Source of the DNA: Paenibacillus tarimensis
GTDB taxonomy: Bacteria; Bacillota; Bacilli; Paenibacillales; Paenibacillaceae
Assembly: GCF_021532315.1 (NCBI RefSeq)
Contig: NZ_JAKGAO010000011.1
Span: 434,001-498,000 of the forward strand
DNA length: 64,000 nt
Direction of reading: 5' to 3'
In this document: positions 1 to 9,186 of the stretch, one piece after another
Position numbering within the stretch: the first letter of the stretch is position 1
How the letters are laid out: every line of letters begins with the position of its first letter
Notes under the pieces: model-generated
The model's input: the letters and a program-made list of their open reading frames with translations, nothing else
Database searches by the model: none
What the model was told of the DNA's origin: nothing
Translations under genes and position numbers: made by a program

Positions 1-81
1 TCCTTGCCTTCTTGATATACGTCCTTCATAGATCCTCTTCCTTTGCTTAATTATCAGCTTATTTATAAATATTACCATAAT

Positions 82-996
82 CTAGTTGTGCATTGATAGT
101 TTATCGTCTGCTTTGCAAACTGGTGGCCGCTGCCTGAAATATTCTACTGCCACTTCACGGAATTCACGAGCTGCCTGTGAAATATAGCGGCCTCTATGCC
201 ACAACAAAGCTATCTCCCTAACCAATTCATGCTGCTCGACCTGCAGATAATGAATCCGTTCCCGTGAGTTCACTGCCGTGCTTGGTATGAAGCCAATGCC
301 TATTCCTGCCTCCACAAGCGCGCTCAGCCTGGTAGGCTCATTGCCCTCATACACATATTTGGGTACAAAACCGGCCGACTGGCATACGGAGTCTACTAAA
401 TCACGGGTATGGTACCCTCTCTTTACGCCGACGAACGTTTCCTCCTTGAGGTCTGTCAAAGATACACTATGACGTTCCGCCAGCCAATGACCCATTGGAA
501 CAGCTACAAGGATGGGATCCGCAAACAATATTTCACATTCAATCCCCTCCCCTTGTATTGGAGGCGAGGAGAGGCCGTAATCGACCTCCCCCCGTTGAAG
601 AAGCGTTACCATCTCCTGCGTGGTCAGCATCTGTACATGGAACTGAGTAGAGGGGCGTTTTTTCTTAAACTCTCGGAGGATATCCGGCAGCGTGCTTGCA
701 TTCGTCACGGCCAATTCGATGGTGCCATGCTCCGGACTGGACCAATCGCTAATCTCCTGTTTCCCTTGTTCCAATTCGAACAAAGCTCTCTCCGCACGGC
801 GCAGGAATCGCCTGCCGACCTCATTCAACCGGAGATTCCTCCCTGCCCGGTCGAAGAGATGTACCCCAAGGTCCTCTTCCAAGCGGTGAATTGTCTTGCT
901 TAACGATGATTGTGTAACATGCAGGCATCGTGCCGCTTCCGTCACATGCTCCATTCGGGCTACCGTCACAAAATATTGCAGTTGAAGAAGTTCCAT
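82..996 (-). CDS. LysR-family transcriptional regulator
   Basis: A 304-residue LysR-type DNA-binding regulator. The N-terminal winged helix-turn-helix is clear at about residues 15-50 (TEAARCLHVTQSSLSKTI followed by LEEDLGVHLFDR), and residues 90-290 form the periplasmic-binding-like effector domain. The ATG at 996 has a GGAGGG site five bases upstream. It is divergent from an MFS exporter 117 bp away, the usual arrangement of a LysR regulator and its target, so it probably activates that pump in response to the pump's substrate. The ligand cannot be told from the sequence. Family certain, target inferred. Confidence 0.93.
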   Translation of the reverse strand: MELLQLQYFVTVARMEHVTEAARCLHVTQSSLSKTIHRLEEDLGVHLFDRAGRNLRLNEVGRRFLRRAERALFELEQGKQEISDWSSPEHGTIELAVTNASTLPDILREFKKKRPSTQFHVQMLTTQEMVTLLQRGEVDYGLSSPPIQGEGIECEILFADPILVAVPMGHWLAERHSVSLTDLKEETFVGVKRGYHTRDLVDSVCQSAGFVPKYVYEGNEPTRLSALVEAGIGIGFIPSTAVNSRERIHYLQVEQHELVREIALLWHRGRYISQAAREFREVAVEYFRQRPPVCKADDKLSMHN

Positions 997-1113
997 TCAC
1001 GCCCTCCATTCATTCCCTCAAGTCAATGGAATCATACCATAAGATGCATTGGAGTAAATAGCTGGTATCAAGTACGATGACTACATGAGGAAGTATCGGG
1101 AGGGGTACAGAAA
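997..1113. promoter_or_regulatory. divergent promoter region, LysR/MFS
   Basis: Shared 117-bp control region. It holds a weak inverted repeat ATACCA (1034-1039) and TGGTAT (1063-1068), a possible LysR contact site, and the ribosome binding site of the MFS gene (GGGAGGGG near 1099). No strong -35/-10 pair was found by eye. Confidence 0.3.
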
Positions 1114-2517
1114 ATGAACGTTCGCAGCAGGTGGTTGATAATTTCCGTAGGTCTTGGGGTATTGTTGAACCCTTTAAATTCTTCGATGGTTGCCGTTGCT
1201 ATCCCAAGGCTGCAAAATGTATTCCAGCTTAACTTTACCGCTATCTCCTGGATCATCTTTTCCTTCTACATTGCAAGTGCAGTCTCTCAACCTGTCATAG
1301 GCAGGGCAAGTGATTTATTCGGCCGGAGGAAAATATTTCTTACTGGGCTTATAGTGGCCTTCTTTGCATCGTTATCAGCCCCATTATCACCAAGCTTCGG
1401 GTGGCTCATCGTGTTCCGCATCGTACAATCAATCGGTACGAGCATGATGATTTCCGTCGGGATGGCTATTGTTCGTATTCACATCACAGAGAAACAGGCG
1501 AGTGCGCTGTCCGTCCTAACCAGCTTCCAATCTGGAGCGGCAGCCATTGGTCCCTTTGTTGGAGGGGTATTGATTTACTGGTGGGATTGGCCTGCTATCT
1601 TTCTCATTAATATACCGTTTGTGTTGGCAAGCTTCCTGCTCGCTTGGAGGACAATTCCCAAGGAACAACCATCAGGGCACGCTATGCTCAACCAGCCCGT
1701 CCGGAAATGGCTGAAATTAATTGATGCTCCGGGAATTATTTTATTCACAGTCGGTCTAATTTCACTGCTGGTCGGTTTATTAGCGGCAAAATCATCTGGG
1801 CATGTCTCATTCGTAAATGCCAGTGCTGCGTTGACCGGTCTCGTGCTTTTATCGGCTTTCGTACGACATGAGCTAAAAGCAGCATCACCCTTTGTTCCTG
1901 TTCGCATATTAGCCAAACATCCTGCGCTGACGCTAGTTAATGTCGAATTCATGATCGTTAACGTGCTATTCTACTCGCTCTTCTTCGGGCTTCCTTCCTA
2001 CTTGCAAATGGTACGTCATATCAGCGAGTTCCATACAGGGCTGCTCATGCTTACCTTAGGCTTATGCTCGCTCATCGCTTCCCCTCTAGCAGGCCGGTGG
2101 ATCAATAAATCAGGACCTCGGCCTGCATTGCTCACCGCCGGAACACTGATGACTTTAGGGGCAGCGTGGATTGTAACTTTCAACGAGGCTTCACCGGTTA
2201 TCAGCGTATGTGCGGCGCTAGCAGCATTCGGAATAAGCAGCGGGCTGAGCAATGTCGGTTTGCAAGCGGCCTTGCTACATAGTTCCCCTAAAGAAATCAT
2301 TGGCGTATCATCCGGATTATTTAATATGTCTAGAAACCTGGGGGCCATTCTCTCCTCCTTGCTGATCGGCATCGTAATGGGAGATAAGTTCAGCTTCGCA
2401 GGGTTCCGATTGCTTGGGGTGATCCTCACGGTCATTGCATTGTCCTTGGTATTTATGAATTGGCGGCGTCACCAGTCAAGGCCTGCTGATTCCGCATCGT
2501 TATCAGCCCGGAATTGA
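1114..2517 (+). CDS. MFS drug-efflux transporter (DHA2-like)
   Basis: A 467-residue major facilitator membrane protein with at least twelve hydrophobic segments. It shows the drug:H+ antiporter signature after TM2 (GRASDLFGRRK, about residues 67-77) and the antiporter motif C region in TM5 (GAAAIGPFVGG, near residue 150). Length and N-terminal motif resemble the EmrB/QacA (DHA2) group, which exports lipophilic toxic compounds with proton exchange. ATG at 1114 is preceded by a good GGGAGGGG site. It is divergent from a LysR regulator and followed by a strong hairpin at 2591-2640. Substrate unknown. Confidence 0.9.
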   Translation: MNVRSRWLIISVGLGVLLNPLNSSMVAVAIPRLQNVFQLNFTAISWIIFSFYIASAVSQPVIGRASDLFGRRKIFLTGLIVAFFASLSAPLSPSFGWLIVFRIVQSIGTSMMISVGMAIVRIHITEKQASALSVLTSFQSGAAAIGPFVGGVLIYWWDWPAIFLINIPFVLASFLLAWRTIPKEQPSGHAMLNQPVRKWLKLIDAPGIILFTVGLISLLVGLLAAKSSGHVSFVNASAALTGLVLLSAFVRHELKAASPFVPVRILAKHPALTLVNVEFMIVNVLFYSLFFGLPSYLQMVRHISEFHTGLLMLTLGLCSLIASPLAGRWINKSGPRPALLTAGTLMTLGAAWIVTFNEASPVISVCAALAAFGISSGLSNVGLQAALLHSSPKEIIGVSSGLFNMSRNLGAILSSLLIGIVMGDKFSFAGFRLLGVILTVIALSLVFMNWRRHQSRPADSASLSARN

Positions 2518-2590
2518 AATACTTGCCTTCTTCTTGATAGACATGACCCGCCTGGCACTTCAAATCAATGTACACGGACACATAGGGAAC

Positions 2591-2640
2591 GCCCAAAACC
2601 ACCCCGCTGCGGCTATAGCTTAGTTGGGGTGGTTTTGGGC
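2591..2640 (+). terminator. hairpin terminator after the MFS gene
   Basis: A perfect 15-bp stem (GCCCAAAACCACCCC at 2591-2605, complement at 2626-2640) with a 20-nt loop, 74 bp after the MFS stop. No clear U-run follows, so it may act in both directions or as an mRNA 3' stabiliser. Confidence 0.6.
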
Positions 2641-2753
2641 TTCACCATTGAAGAACCGGGGCGTAAGCAGGCCGTTTTCTTATCGCAGTTGTACAGCCGG
2701 AATGCTTCGCTAACCAAGGTAAGTTTATAGGGACAACTTAGACTGGTACCGCC

Positions 2754-4847
2754 TTAAGATTTTTTGTCTTTTTCCATTTCAAGCGTAACTTTCAATACGT
2801 CACCCGCCCGGCCTCCGAAGACAATTAACCCGTTCTCCGGCAGAACCGCTGTATTCGTGCGGGTGGCAGCCGAGATATTGACCGGCATACCATTCGCATC
2901 ATAGACGGCGAAGCCGCCATTCCGCGGAACATCCACCTTCATGGCCCGGCCTGCTGCTCCCTCGCCGATCTTGAACCAGAGCGCGTGGCCAGACGCCGGG
3001 ATGGTAACGACGGAAGCAGCTCTTTCGCTGATTGGCTTCACGGCAGATTCACCAATATAGATACGGCCGTCTGCCTGCAAATATTCTGCGCCGCCCTCCG
3101 CGAAGAAGCTAAAATCGGTAACGTCCCGGCCGTTCATGACCGGAATTTCTACGGCATTAACCGCCTGATTTTTCCCTATAATCCTCGCTCCGTTCGCATA
3201 TCCGCCCTGCTTATCAAATGAAATGGTTTTCATTAAGACTGCAGGCGACAGGTAGAACAACGAATTTATTTTCTCGTCCACCGCATAATAGGTCTTGCCA
3301 TTCCGCTTCTTCCAGGCTTTGGCGACCGAGTGGGGCAAGGGATTCTTCCTCAGCTTTTGCCATTCATAATAAGCGATTACCGATTGCCCTAGGCCTGGAA
3401 ACTCCAGAACACTCTTGACGCGGACGTACGTCTGCCCGTTCATCTGTTCGTCAAAGCTGATAACCGTTCGACCGTCCTTGCTGGTAAATTCACCCTCACC
3501 GGTATACACGAAGGTCTGCCCGGGAATTATGCCGCCCAGCATCCCCGGCAGGACCACTTTACCGCTGCCGACCTTGATCCGGAGCGTTGACCCTGCCGTT
3601 CCGTATAAACCGGTATATGCTCTCATGCTGTCCGGCATGGCCTTTTGGACGGGAGGCATAAAAGTAAGATCCGGCTGAATGGCCGGGATATCCCCTTTCA
3701 CCTTCAGGTATGCCAGCAGAATTTGCGTTGCTGCTGCCGTATTATATAAGGATGAGCCCCCCGAAGAAAGCAAGGCAATGGAGACATCGTGATCCGGCAG
3801 GGCGATCAGCGCCGAATGATAGATGAGTGTGTCTCCGCCCTTGGTCACGGCTCTTATCCCGTAGTCACCGAACGGAGCCAGATCAACCGAATCCCATCCC
3901 AGCCCATAGCCGAAGATATTCCTCTCATCCTTGACCCAAATACCCCTGCGGTACTCAGGCTGCTGCATCGCTGAAGCTGACGCTTCTGACAGCAGCCCGG
4001 GCCGATTACCCATTAACACTTCCGCGAACAATGTCAGCTCCTCCGCGGTCGAATAGAGTCCGCCAGTGCCAATCATATTCGTGCTCTCTGCCGGCAGCTT
4101 ATCGGACAACCCGGGAATCCGGCCCGGGAACAACCGGTTGCGGTTGAACTCGTCCAGCGGCGTCTTCGTAGAAGTCAGCCCCAGCGGAGCACTGATCTTC
4201 TGCTTCACAAAATCGCTATATGGCATCCCGCTCACCCGCTCTACCAGAAGCTGCAGCAGCTGAAAACCGTCATTGGCATAGACGGAGTACTCGCCTGGGC
4301 TGGACTTCAGCTTCTCAGAGCGCAGATTCTCCAGCAGCATATCGTAGTTTTCCGTATCATTGTCATCGAATAGGATACCATTCTTGTAATGCGAGCCGTA
4401 AAGCCCTGCCGAGTGGTTCATCAGCATACGGGGGGTAATCTGCTTGTATCTCTCATCAGCCATCTTGAAATCCGGAATATACGCCGTTAAAGGCCGGTCG
4501 ATGTTCACCTTCCCCGCATCGACCAGCATCATGGCTGCGGCTGTCACGTACATCTTGCTGATTGAGGCAAGGCCAAACATGGCATCCCTTGAAACAGGCT
4601 CCTTGCCTCCAGCTTCATTTAATCCGAGACCGTCCGAGAGGACAATTTTCCCCTCATCCCGGATGGCATACTGGACGCCGCTTACACCATATTCCCCAAT
4701 AAGCGTCTCCGCCATTTTAACCGCCACTGCTTCTGCTGTTTCCCCCGCTCCTCCACTGCTTGCCCGTGCTTTTCCTTCTGCCATGGGCAACATCAGCAGC
4801 AGCGCCGCCATCACAATCGCGATCGTCCGATTCCACTTAGTCAGCAT
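2754..4847 (-). CDS. secreted serine hydrolase (beta-lactamase/PBP4* family)
   Basis: A 697-residue exported serine hydrolase of the class C beta-lactamase/D-Ala-D-Ala peptidase superfamily. Residues 1-30 look like a signal peptide with an A-x-A cut site (KARAS). The catalytic S-x-x-K is S95-I-S-K98, the second motif is Y190-A-N192, and HSAGL near 145 is typical. The catalytic domain ends near residue 380. About 300 further residues resemble the extra C-terminal domain found in Pbp4*/EstB-like proteins but cannot be named. RBS GGGGAGGAAA precedes the ATG at 4847. It probably acts outside the cell on peptides, esters or peptidoglycan stems. It stands alone. Confidence 0.88.
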   Translation of the reverse strand: MLTKWNRTIAIVMAALLLMLPMAEGKARASSGGAGETAEAVAVKMAETLIGEYGVSGVQYAIRDEGKIVLSDGLGLNEAGGKEPVSRDAMFGLASISKMYVTAAAMMLVDAGKVNIDRPLTAYIPDFKMADERYKQITPRMLMNHSAGLYGSHYKNGILFDDNDTENYDMLLENLRSEKLKSSPGEYSVYANDGFQLLQLLVERVSGMPYSDFVKQKISAPLGLTSTKTPLDEFNRNRLFPGRIPGLSDKLPAESTNMIGTGGLYSTAEELTLFAEVLMGNRPGLLSEASASAMQQPEYRRGIWVKDERNIFGYGLGWDSVDLAPFGDYGIRAVTKGGDTLIYHSALIALPDHDVSIALLSSGGSSLYNTAAATQILLAYLKVKGDIPAIQPDLTFMPPVQKAMPDSMRAYTGLYGTAGSTLRIKVGSGKVVLPGMLGGIIPGQTFVYTGEGEFTSKDGRTVISFDEQMNGQTYVRVKSVLEFPGLGQSVIAYYEWQKLRKNPLPHSVAKAWKKRNGKTYYAVDEKINSLFYLSPAVLMKTISFDKQGGYANGARIIGKNQAVNAVEIPVMNGRDVTDFSFFAEGGAEYLQADGRIYIGESAVKPISERAASVVTIPASGHALWFKIGEGAAGRAMKVDVPRNGGFAVYDANGMPVNISAATRTNTAVLPENGLIVFGGRAGDVLKVTLEMEKDKKS

Positions 4848-4932
4848 AATTTCCTCCCCTATCCCATTTGGGTTACTGCTAACCCCATCATATAAAGGGA
4901 TGAAGGAGGGAATGAAAAAATGCCCCTAAACG

Positions 4933-4975
4933 AAAAAAAAGAATCCCTGTACTGCATGAAGCAGGGGATTCTTCT
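4933..4975 (-). terminator. leftward intrinsic terminator without an upstream gene
   Basis: AAGAATCCCTG (4939-4949) pairs with CAGGGGATTCTT (4962-4973), one bulge, followed on the minus strand by eight U. It points leftwards about 85 bp upstream of the serine hydrolase start, while the gene to the right is on the plus strand, so no leftward gene precedes it. It is either a leftover terminator or a leader attenuator of the hydrolase. Confidence 0.6.
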
Positions 4976-5075
4976 CGCACCAAACGACAAGTTTACAGGA
5001 TGGGCTCAATTATTGAAACCGCCGAGTATCGAATTCGTAAGAGGAGATGAGTATGCCAATATGAAGAGGTGAATA

Positions 5076-5825
5076 ATGAAACGTTTCGAAAAAAAGAAAA
5101 TAAAAACCGTTAATGGAACGTTTGAATACTCTCTGTCTGTTAAGAACTCGCCAGCAATCATCCTGATTAATGGCGGGAGCGGCCCTATTGAGGGTTGGTA
5201 CAGAGTATTTCACGAATTGGCAGATGAGTTCACAATTATGGCCTATAACCGTTTGGGAGTTGGCGGCAGCAGTAAACCGACCCATCCCCAGGATGGAACA
5301 GCGATCGTCACCTCTCTGAAACAACTCCTCGATGATGTAGGAGTATCTCCCCCTTATATTCTTGTCGGGCATTCCTTAGGTGGATTGTACGCCAACTTTT
5401 TTGCCCGTCAATTTCCAGAGCAGGTCACAGGTGTTGTCCTCTTAGAATCCAGTCACCCACAGGATTTGGCGATTAATGATACACAGCCTGCTCCGATTCG
5501 GATTCTCAACCGTTTGCTGAGCATCTTTGATGTCTTTTCCCCCTCCCGTAAGTGGGATGAAGTCCATTTCGTACAAGAGACTGCCAAACAAATTGAACAG
5601 GCCCGCACCTTCCCCGACAAGCCTCTCTTCGTGGTGTCAGGTAAGAAAAAGCCTCCGTTTATGCCTGAACATGCCTTTGAAATACGGAGGAAGAACCAAT
5701 TAGACTTTTTGCAGCTAAGCAAGCACAGCAAGCAGATTTGGGCTTCCCGCAGCGGGCATTTTCCTCAGTTAACAGAGCCAGATCTCGTGATCCAAGCCAT
5801 TCGGGAATGTATTCATGCGGACTAA
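5076..5825 (+). CDS. alpha/beta-hydrolase
   Basis: A 249-residue alpha/beta-hydrolase without a signal peptide, so cytoplasmic. The nucleophile elbow is GHSLGG with Ser100. An oxyanion-type loop NGGSGPIEGW lies at 32-41, and the C-terminal catalytic His is probably H228 in SGHFPQLTEP. GAGGTG lies a few bases before the ATG at 5076. It resembles small esterases or haloperoxidase-like hydrolases; the substrate is not predictable. It is a single gene with no terminator obvious directly after the stop. Confidence 0.88.
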   Translation: MKRFEKKKIKTVNGTFEYSLSVKNSPAIILINGGSGPIEGWYRVFHELADEFTIMAYNRLGVGGSSKPTHPQDGTAIVTSLKQLLDDVGVSPPYILVGHSLGGLYANFFARQFPEQVTGVVLLESSHPQDLAINDTQPAPIRILNRLLSIFDVFSPSRKWDEVHFVQETAKQIEQARTFPDKPLFVVSGKKKPPFMPEHAFEIRRKNQLDFLQLSKHSKQIWASRSGHFPQLTEPDLVIQAIRECIHAD

Positions 5826-6057
5826 ACACAACAAGCCCAATTATGTTCCGTAATCTGGTATTAAAACGATCACAACCGCTACCTGTCTTAATTTTTGTGT
5901 TTAAATATATCCTCCTGCCAAACCTGGTAACCATAAATAACAATGCCAAGCGCTGTTGTAGCAAGAACATCGACCATAGGCGTCATGTTAACGAATTGAA
6001 TAATATTTCTGCTCCCCAAGAAAAGGTTTTCGAAAACATTTTGTTACAATGTCATAC

Positions 6058-6086
6058 TTGAAATATTCGATGATAGCGAGTAAACT
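6058..6086 (+). promoter_or_regulatory. sigma-A promoter of pbuE
   Basis: TTGAAA (6058-6063), 17-bp spacer, TAAACT (6081-6086). The transcript would start near 6093, about 26 nt before the riboswitch P1 stem. The 230 bp between the preceding gene (5825) and this promoter show nothing else recognisable. Confidence 0.6.
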
Positions 6087-6118
6087 GTTCAAAGTGCCCG
6101 TTAATAAAATAATTTTAC

Positions 6119-6180
6119 CTGTATAACCTCAGAATATGGCTTGAGGGTCTCTACCAGGAACCATAAAATCCTGATTACAG
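6119..6180 (+). ncRNA. adenine-sensing purine riboswitch (aptamer)
   Basis: Purine-class aptamer. P1 pairs CTGTA (6119-6123) with TACAG (6176-6180). The conserved J1/2 (TATAA), L2 (ATATGG), J2/3 (TCTCTACC) and L3 (CCATAA) segments are present, with P2 CCTCAG/CTTGAGG and P3 AGGA/TCCT. The specificity base in J3/1 (GAT-TAC, T6175, position 74 of the class) is U, the adenine form rather than the guanine form. The usual J2/3 GUUUCUACC reads GTCTCTACC, so the normally flipped-out U48 position is C. It controls pbuE, as in B. subtilis. Confidence 0.94.
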
Positions 6181-6217
6181 AAAATGATTCGTTCATTTTT
6201 TGTAATCAGGATTTTTT
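6165..6217 (+). terminator. riboswitch expression platform (terminator)
   Basis: The stem starts as 15 perfect bp (6165-6179 with 6201-6215) and continues inward with one G-U pair to a small TTCG loop; a U-run lies at 6212-6217. Its 5' half overlaps P3, J3/1 and the 3' strand of P1, so terminator and aptamer are mutually exclusive. Adenine binding should prevent termination: an ON switch. Confidence 0.9.
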
Positions 6218-6266
6218 ATTTTACAAATATTCTTTATTTTTTATTAGGAAGGACGTAAAGCAGAAT

Positions 6267-7436
6267 ATGAATGTAAAAGTGTTTATACTCGCCTTATCAG
6301 CTGTAGCCGTTGGACTGGTTGAGTTAATTATTGGCGGAATACTCCCGACTATCGCAAACGAGTTAAATATCTCTTTAAGCTCTGCCGGACAGCTCATCAC
6401 GGTTTTCGCCCTTATTTATGCGGTTTCCGGTCCTGTGTTACTAGTGATGACTAGCAAAATGGAGCGAAAAAAGTTATATCTCATATCCTTGGCTGTTTTC
6501 TTCGTTGGGAATATCTTGACCTATTTCAGTCCGGATTTTACCTTTATGATGATTGCAAGGGTTGTAACCGCTATGAGTACAGCACTGATCGTTGTCCTGT
6601 CCTTGACCATAGCTGCAAAAGTTGTATCACCAGCACACCGGGCAAAGGCTCTGGGTCTCATTTATATGGGCATTAGCTCGTCGCTTGTCATGGGCGTGCC
6701 GCTGGGAATTCTGATTTCCGATAAATTTGGCTGGCGCATTATCTTTCTTGGGATCGCTGTTTTATCAATAGGTTCTTTTGTGCTTATCTCCATCTTTTTG
6801 GAGCGGCTTCCCGGGGAAAATACAATGCCGCTTTCACAGCAGTTAAAGGCCGTGAGCAGCTTTAAACTAGGCAGCGCACATCTTGCAACCATGTTTATGC
6901 TGGCGGGGCATTATACGCTTTATGCGTATTTCACCCCCTTCTTGGAAACGCAGCTTCATCTGAATTCCAATTGGATCAGCATATGTTATCTATTATTTGG
7001 GATTGCAGCGGTAAGCGGCGGAGCATTCGGAGGCATCCTTTCAGATTCTATCGGTGCTCCAAAAAGCATTATTACCGTCATCACTTTATTTGCCGTTGTG
7101 CTGTTCGTCATACCGCTAACTACTTTCTCACTTGTTGTATTCATACCGTTCATGATGATCTGGGCAGCCCTAAGCTGGAGTCTGGCTCCGCCGCTGCAGA
7201 GCTACCTGATTCAAGCAGATCCTGCTACATCAGATATTCAGCAGAGCTTTAATAACTCCGCATTACAAATTGGTATTTCTCTCGGGTCAGCATTTGGTGG
7301 TATTGTGTTAAGCCAAACCGGAAGTGTTATCCATGCAGCTTGGTTCGGCGGCATCCTTACCATCATTTCCCTGGTATGTGCAGTCTTTTCTTTAACAAGT
7401 AAAACGAGAGTAAGAGGAAAAATAGCACCGAATTAG
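6267..7436 (+). CDS. pbuE: purine efflux pump PbuE
   Basis: A 389-residue, roughly 12-helix MFS protein. Its sequence closely follows B. subtilis PbuE from the first residues ([20 protein letters not shown]) through SDIQQSFN near the C-terminus. PbuE exports hypoxanthine, adenine and guanine, relieving purine excess. I chose the ATG at 6267 because an AGGAAGG site lies upstream and the protein there aligns with the family; the open frame extends further back but runs through the riboswitch. Expression should rise with adenine. A hairpin overlapping the stop ends transcription. Confidence 0.95.
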   Translation: MNVKVFILALSAVAVGLVELIIGGILPTIANELNISLSSAGQLITVFALIYAVSGPVLLVMTSKMERKKLYLISLAVFFVGNILTYFSPDFTFMMIARVVTAMSTALIVVLSLTIAAKVVSPAHRAKALGLIYMGISSSLVMGVPLGILISDKFGWRIIFLGIAVLSIGSFVLISIFLERLPGENTMPLSQQLKAVSSFKLGSAHLATMFMLAGHYTLYAYFTPFLETQLHLNSNWISICYLLFGIAAVSGGAFGGILSDSIGAPKSIITVITLFAVVLFVIPLTTFSLVVFIPFMMIWAALSWSLAPPLQSYLIQADPATSDIQQSFNNSALQIGISLGSAFGGIVLSQTGSVIHAAWFGGILTIISLVCAVFSLTSKTRVRGKIAPN

Positions 7437-7461
7437 TCTAATACTGTGTTGGTGCTATTTT
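7419..7461. terminator. bidirectional terminator between pbuE and the ABC operon
   Basis: AAAATAGCACC (7419-7429) pairs perfectly with GGTGCTATTTT (7451-7461). It overlaps the pbuE stop and lies 20 bp past the stop of the convergent ABC permease. U-rich flanks occur on both sides. Confidence 0.75.
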
Positions 7462-7481
7462 CAAAATACCTTGGGGGTTTA

Positions 7482-8231
7482 CTACCCTAACTGGCGTTGA
7501 AAGACTCTATTGGCAACGAAGTAAGCGATGATCATAATACCGGCGCACCAAGCAAGCGCGGTCCAGATCTCGCTGCCAACAGGCCCATCATGCAAGAGGG
7601 CACGAATTGAATTTACAATGGAAGTCACGGGCTGATTCTCAGCAAACGCACGAACAATGCCTGGCATGGACTCGGTGGGGACAAAAGCTGAGCTGATAAA
7701 CGGCAGGAAAATCAGTGGATACGAATATGCTGTCGCCCCTTCCATAGACCCTGCTGTCAGTCCCGGGATGACCGCCAGCCATGTCAGCGCCAATGTAAAC
7801 AGCGTGAGTATTCCGATTACCGCGAGCCAATCCAAGATATCAGCGTTGGAACGGAAGCCCATCAAGAGCGCTACCAGGATCATGACCACGACCGTAAGCG
7901 CGTTGGAAACAAGTGAGGTCCATACATGAGCCCACAATACCGACGAACGTTTAATGGGCATCGTAATGAACCGCGCCATCACCCCGCCTTTTACATCCGT
8001 AAAGAGCCGCAAGGAAGTATAAGCGACGCCGGATGCAATGGTAATGAGCAATATTCCCGGCAGCAGATAATTGACGTAGTTATCCGTGCCTGTCTCTATA
8101 GCGCCGCCAAATACGTAGACAAACAGCAGCATCATCATAATTGGCGTAATGGCTACCGTGATAATTGTATCCGGACTGCGCATAATATTCCGCATTAAAC
8201 GGCCTAACAAAACCCCTGTTTTACCTTTCAC
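7482..8231 (-). CDS. ABC-2 exporter permease (DrrB-like)
   Basis: A 249-residue ABC-2-type integral membrane subunit with about six hydrophobic segments. The region VKGGVMARFITMPIKRSSVLWAH matches the conserved cytoplasmic loop of DrrB-like permeases (shown here only as a label of position, about residues 80-102). The start is the GTG at 8231, directly after the TAA of the ATPase gene and preceded by GGGGGAG, so the two are translationally coupled. Together they form a drug or lipid exporter under the nearby PadR regulator. Confidence 0.88.
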   Translation of the reverse strand: MKGKTGVLLGRLMRNIMRSPDTIITVAITPIMMMLLFVYVFGGAIETGTDNYVNYLLPGILLITIASGVAYTSLRLFTDVKGGVMARFITMPIKRSSVLWAHVWTSLVSNALTVVVMILVALLMGFRSNADILDWLAVIGILTLFTLALTWLAVIPGLTAGSMEGATAYSYPLIFLPFISSAFVPTESMPGIVRAFAENQPVTSIVNSIRALLHDGPVGSEIWTALAWCAGIMIIAYFVANRVFQRQLG

Positions 8232-8993
8232 TTACAGCTCCCCCTTTTTGCCGATGATGGCAAGGAAAATTTCCTCCAATGTTGGCTGCTTCTCGATGTA
8301 TTCCACTTCTGCCGGCGGGAACATCGCCTTGAGTTCGGGGAGGGTACCTGTCGTGATGATTCTCCCGTCATGCAGGATGGCAATACGATCCGCCAGTTGT
8401 TCGGCTTCCTCCAGGTACTGGGTCGTCAACAATATAGTCGTGCCACCCCCGGCAAGCTCCTTGACGGCAGCCCAGACTTCAATCCGCGCTTCGGGGTCAA
8501 GCCCTGTAGTCGGTTCGTCGAGAAAAATAACTGCCGGCGTTCCAATCAGGCTCATGGCGATGTCCAGCCGGCGCTTCATTCCGCCAGAGTAACTGTCCGC
8601 GCGACGGTTAGCCGCATCGTTCAGGCTGAATCTTGCAAGCAGATTGTCGGTGACTTGAGCGGGATTGGCAACTGCCCGCAGCTTGGCGATTAACATCAGG
8701 TTTTCCCGCCCGGTCAGCATGCCGTCTAAGGCTGCAAACTGTCCTGTAAGGCTGATGCTCTGGCGCACATGATCCGGTTGGCGCTGAACGTCAAAGCCGC
8801 ATATATCCGCTTCTCCGCCATCTGGCTTCGTCAATGTCGAGAGGATATTGACCGTCGTAGTCTTACCCGCCCCATTGGAGCCCAGCAGTGCAAAAATCTC
8901 GCCGCGCCGCACCGCAAAATCTACTCCCTTTAAGACTTCCTTGTTTTTAAAGGATTTTTTCAGCCCTTTTACAGAAATCACTGCATTACCCAT
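8232..8993 (-). CDS. ABC exporter ATP-binding protein (DrrA-like)
   Basis: A 253-residue ATPase of the DrrA/ABC-2 exporter type. Walker A is GSNGAGKTT (38-46), the signature is YSGGMKRRLDIA, and Walker B is FLDEPTTGLDP. I chose the ATG at 8993 because AAGGAGGAAA lies just upstream; the frame opens 13 codons earlier without an RBS. It drives the permease encoded next to it. The 193 bp upstream carry two copies of a palindrome also found at the padR promoter, suggesting PadR control of this pair too. Confidence 0.92.
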   Translation of the reverse strand: MGNAVISVKGLKKSFKNKEVLKGVDFAVRRGEIFALLGSNGAGKTTTVNILSTLTKPDGGEADICGFDVQRQPDHVRQSISLTGQFAALDGMLTGRENLMLIAKLRAVANPAQVTDNLLARFSLNDAANRRADSYSGGMKRRLDIAMSLIGTPAVIFLDEPTTGLDPEARIEVWAAVKELAGGGTTILLTTQYLEEAEQLADRIAILHDGRIITTGTLPELKAMFPPAEVEYIEKQPTLEEIFLAIIGKKGEL

Positions 8994-9040
8994 GCTCTGT
9001 TTCCTCCTTAGAAGTGCTCGAGATAGATTCATCTTTCACC

Positions 9041-9083
9041 TACTTAGTATTACTGGTATTCCGTGACACTTACTACTTAGGTA
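9041..9083. promoter_or_regulatory. putative PadR operators upstream of the ABC exporter
   Basis: TACTTAGTA (9041-9049) is a palindrome apart from its central base, and a weaker copy, TACTTAGGTA, lies at 9074-9083. The same TACTTAGTA occurs at 9916-9924 upstream of padR. Shared sites at both promoters suggest one regulator. Confidence 0.45.
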
Positions 9084-9186
9084 AAAATAAACTGAATAGT
9101 TAGGCTCTGATTACATTGGCAACCAGCTATTCAGGCAGAGATACTTGTGATTTTTTTATTCGCTAATTAGCAGTATTTTCGGTCGT

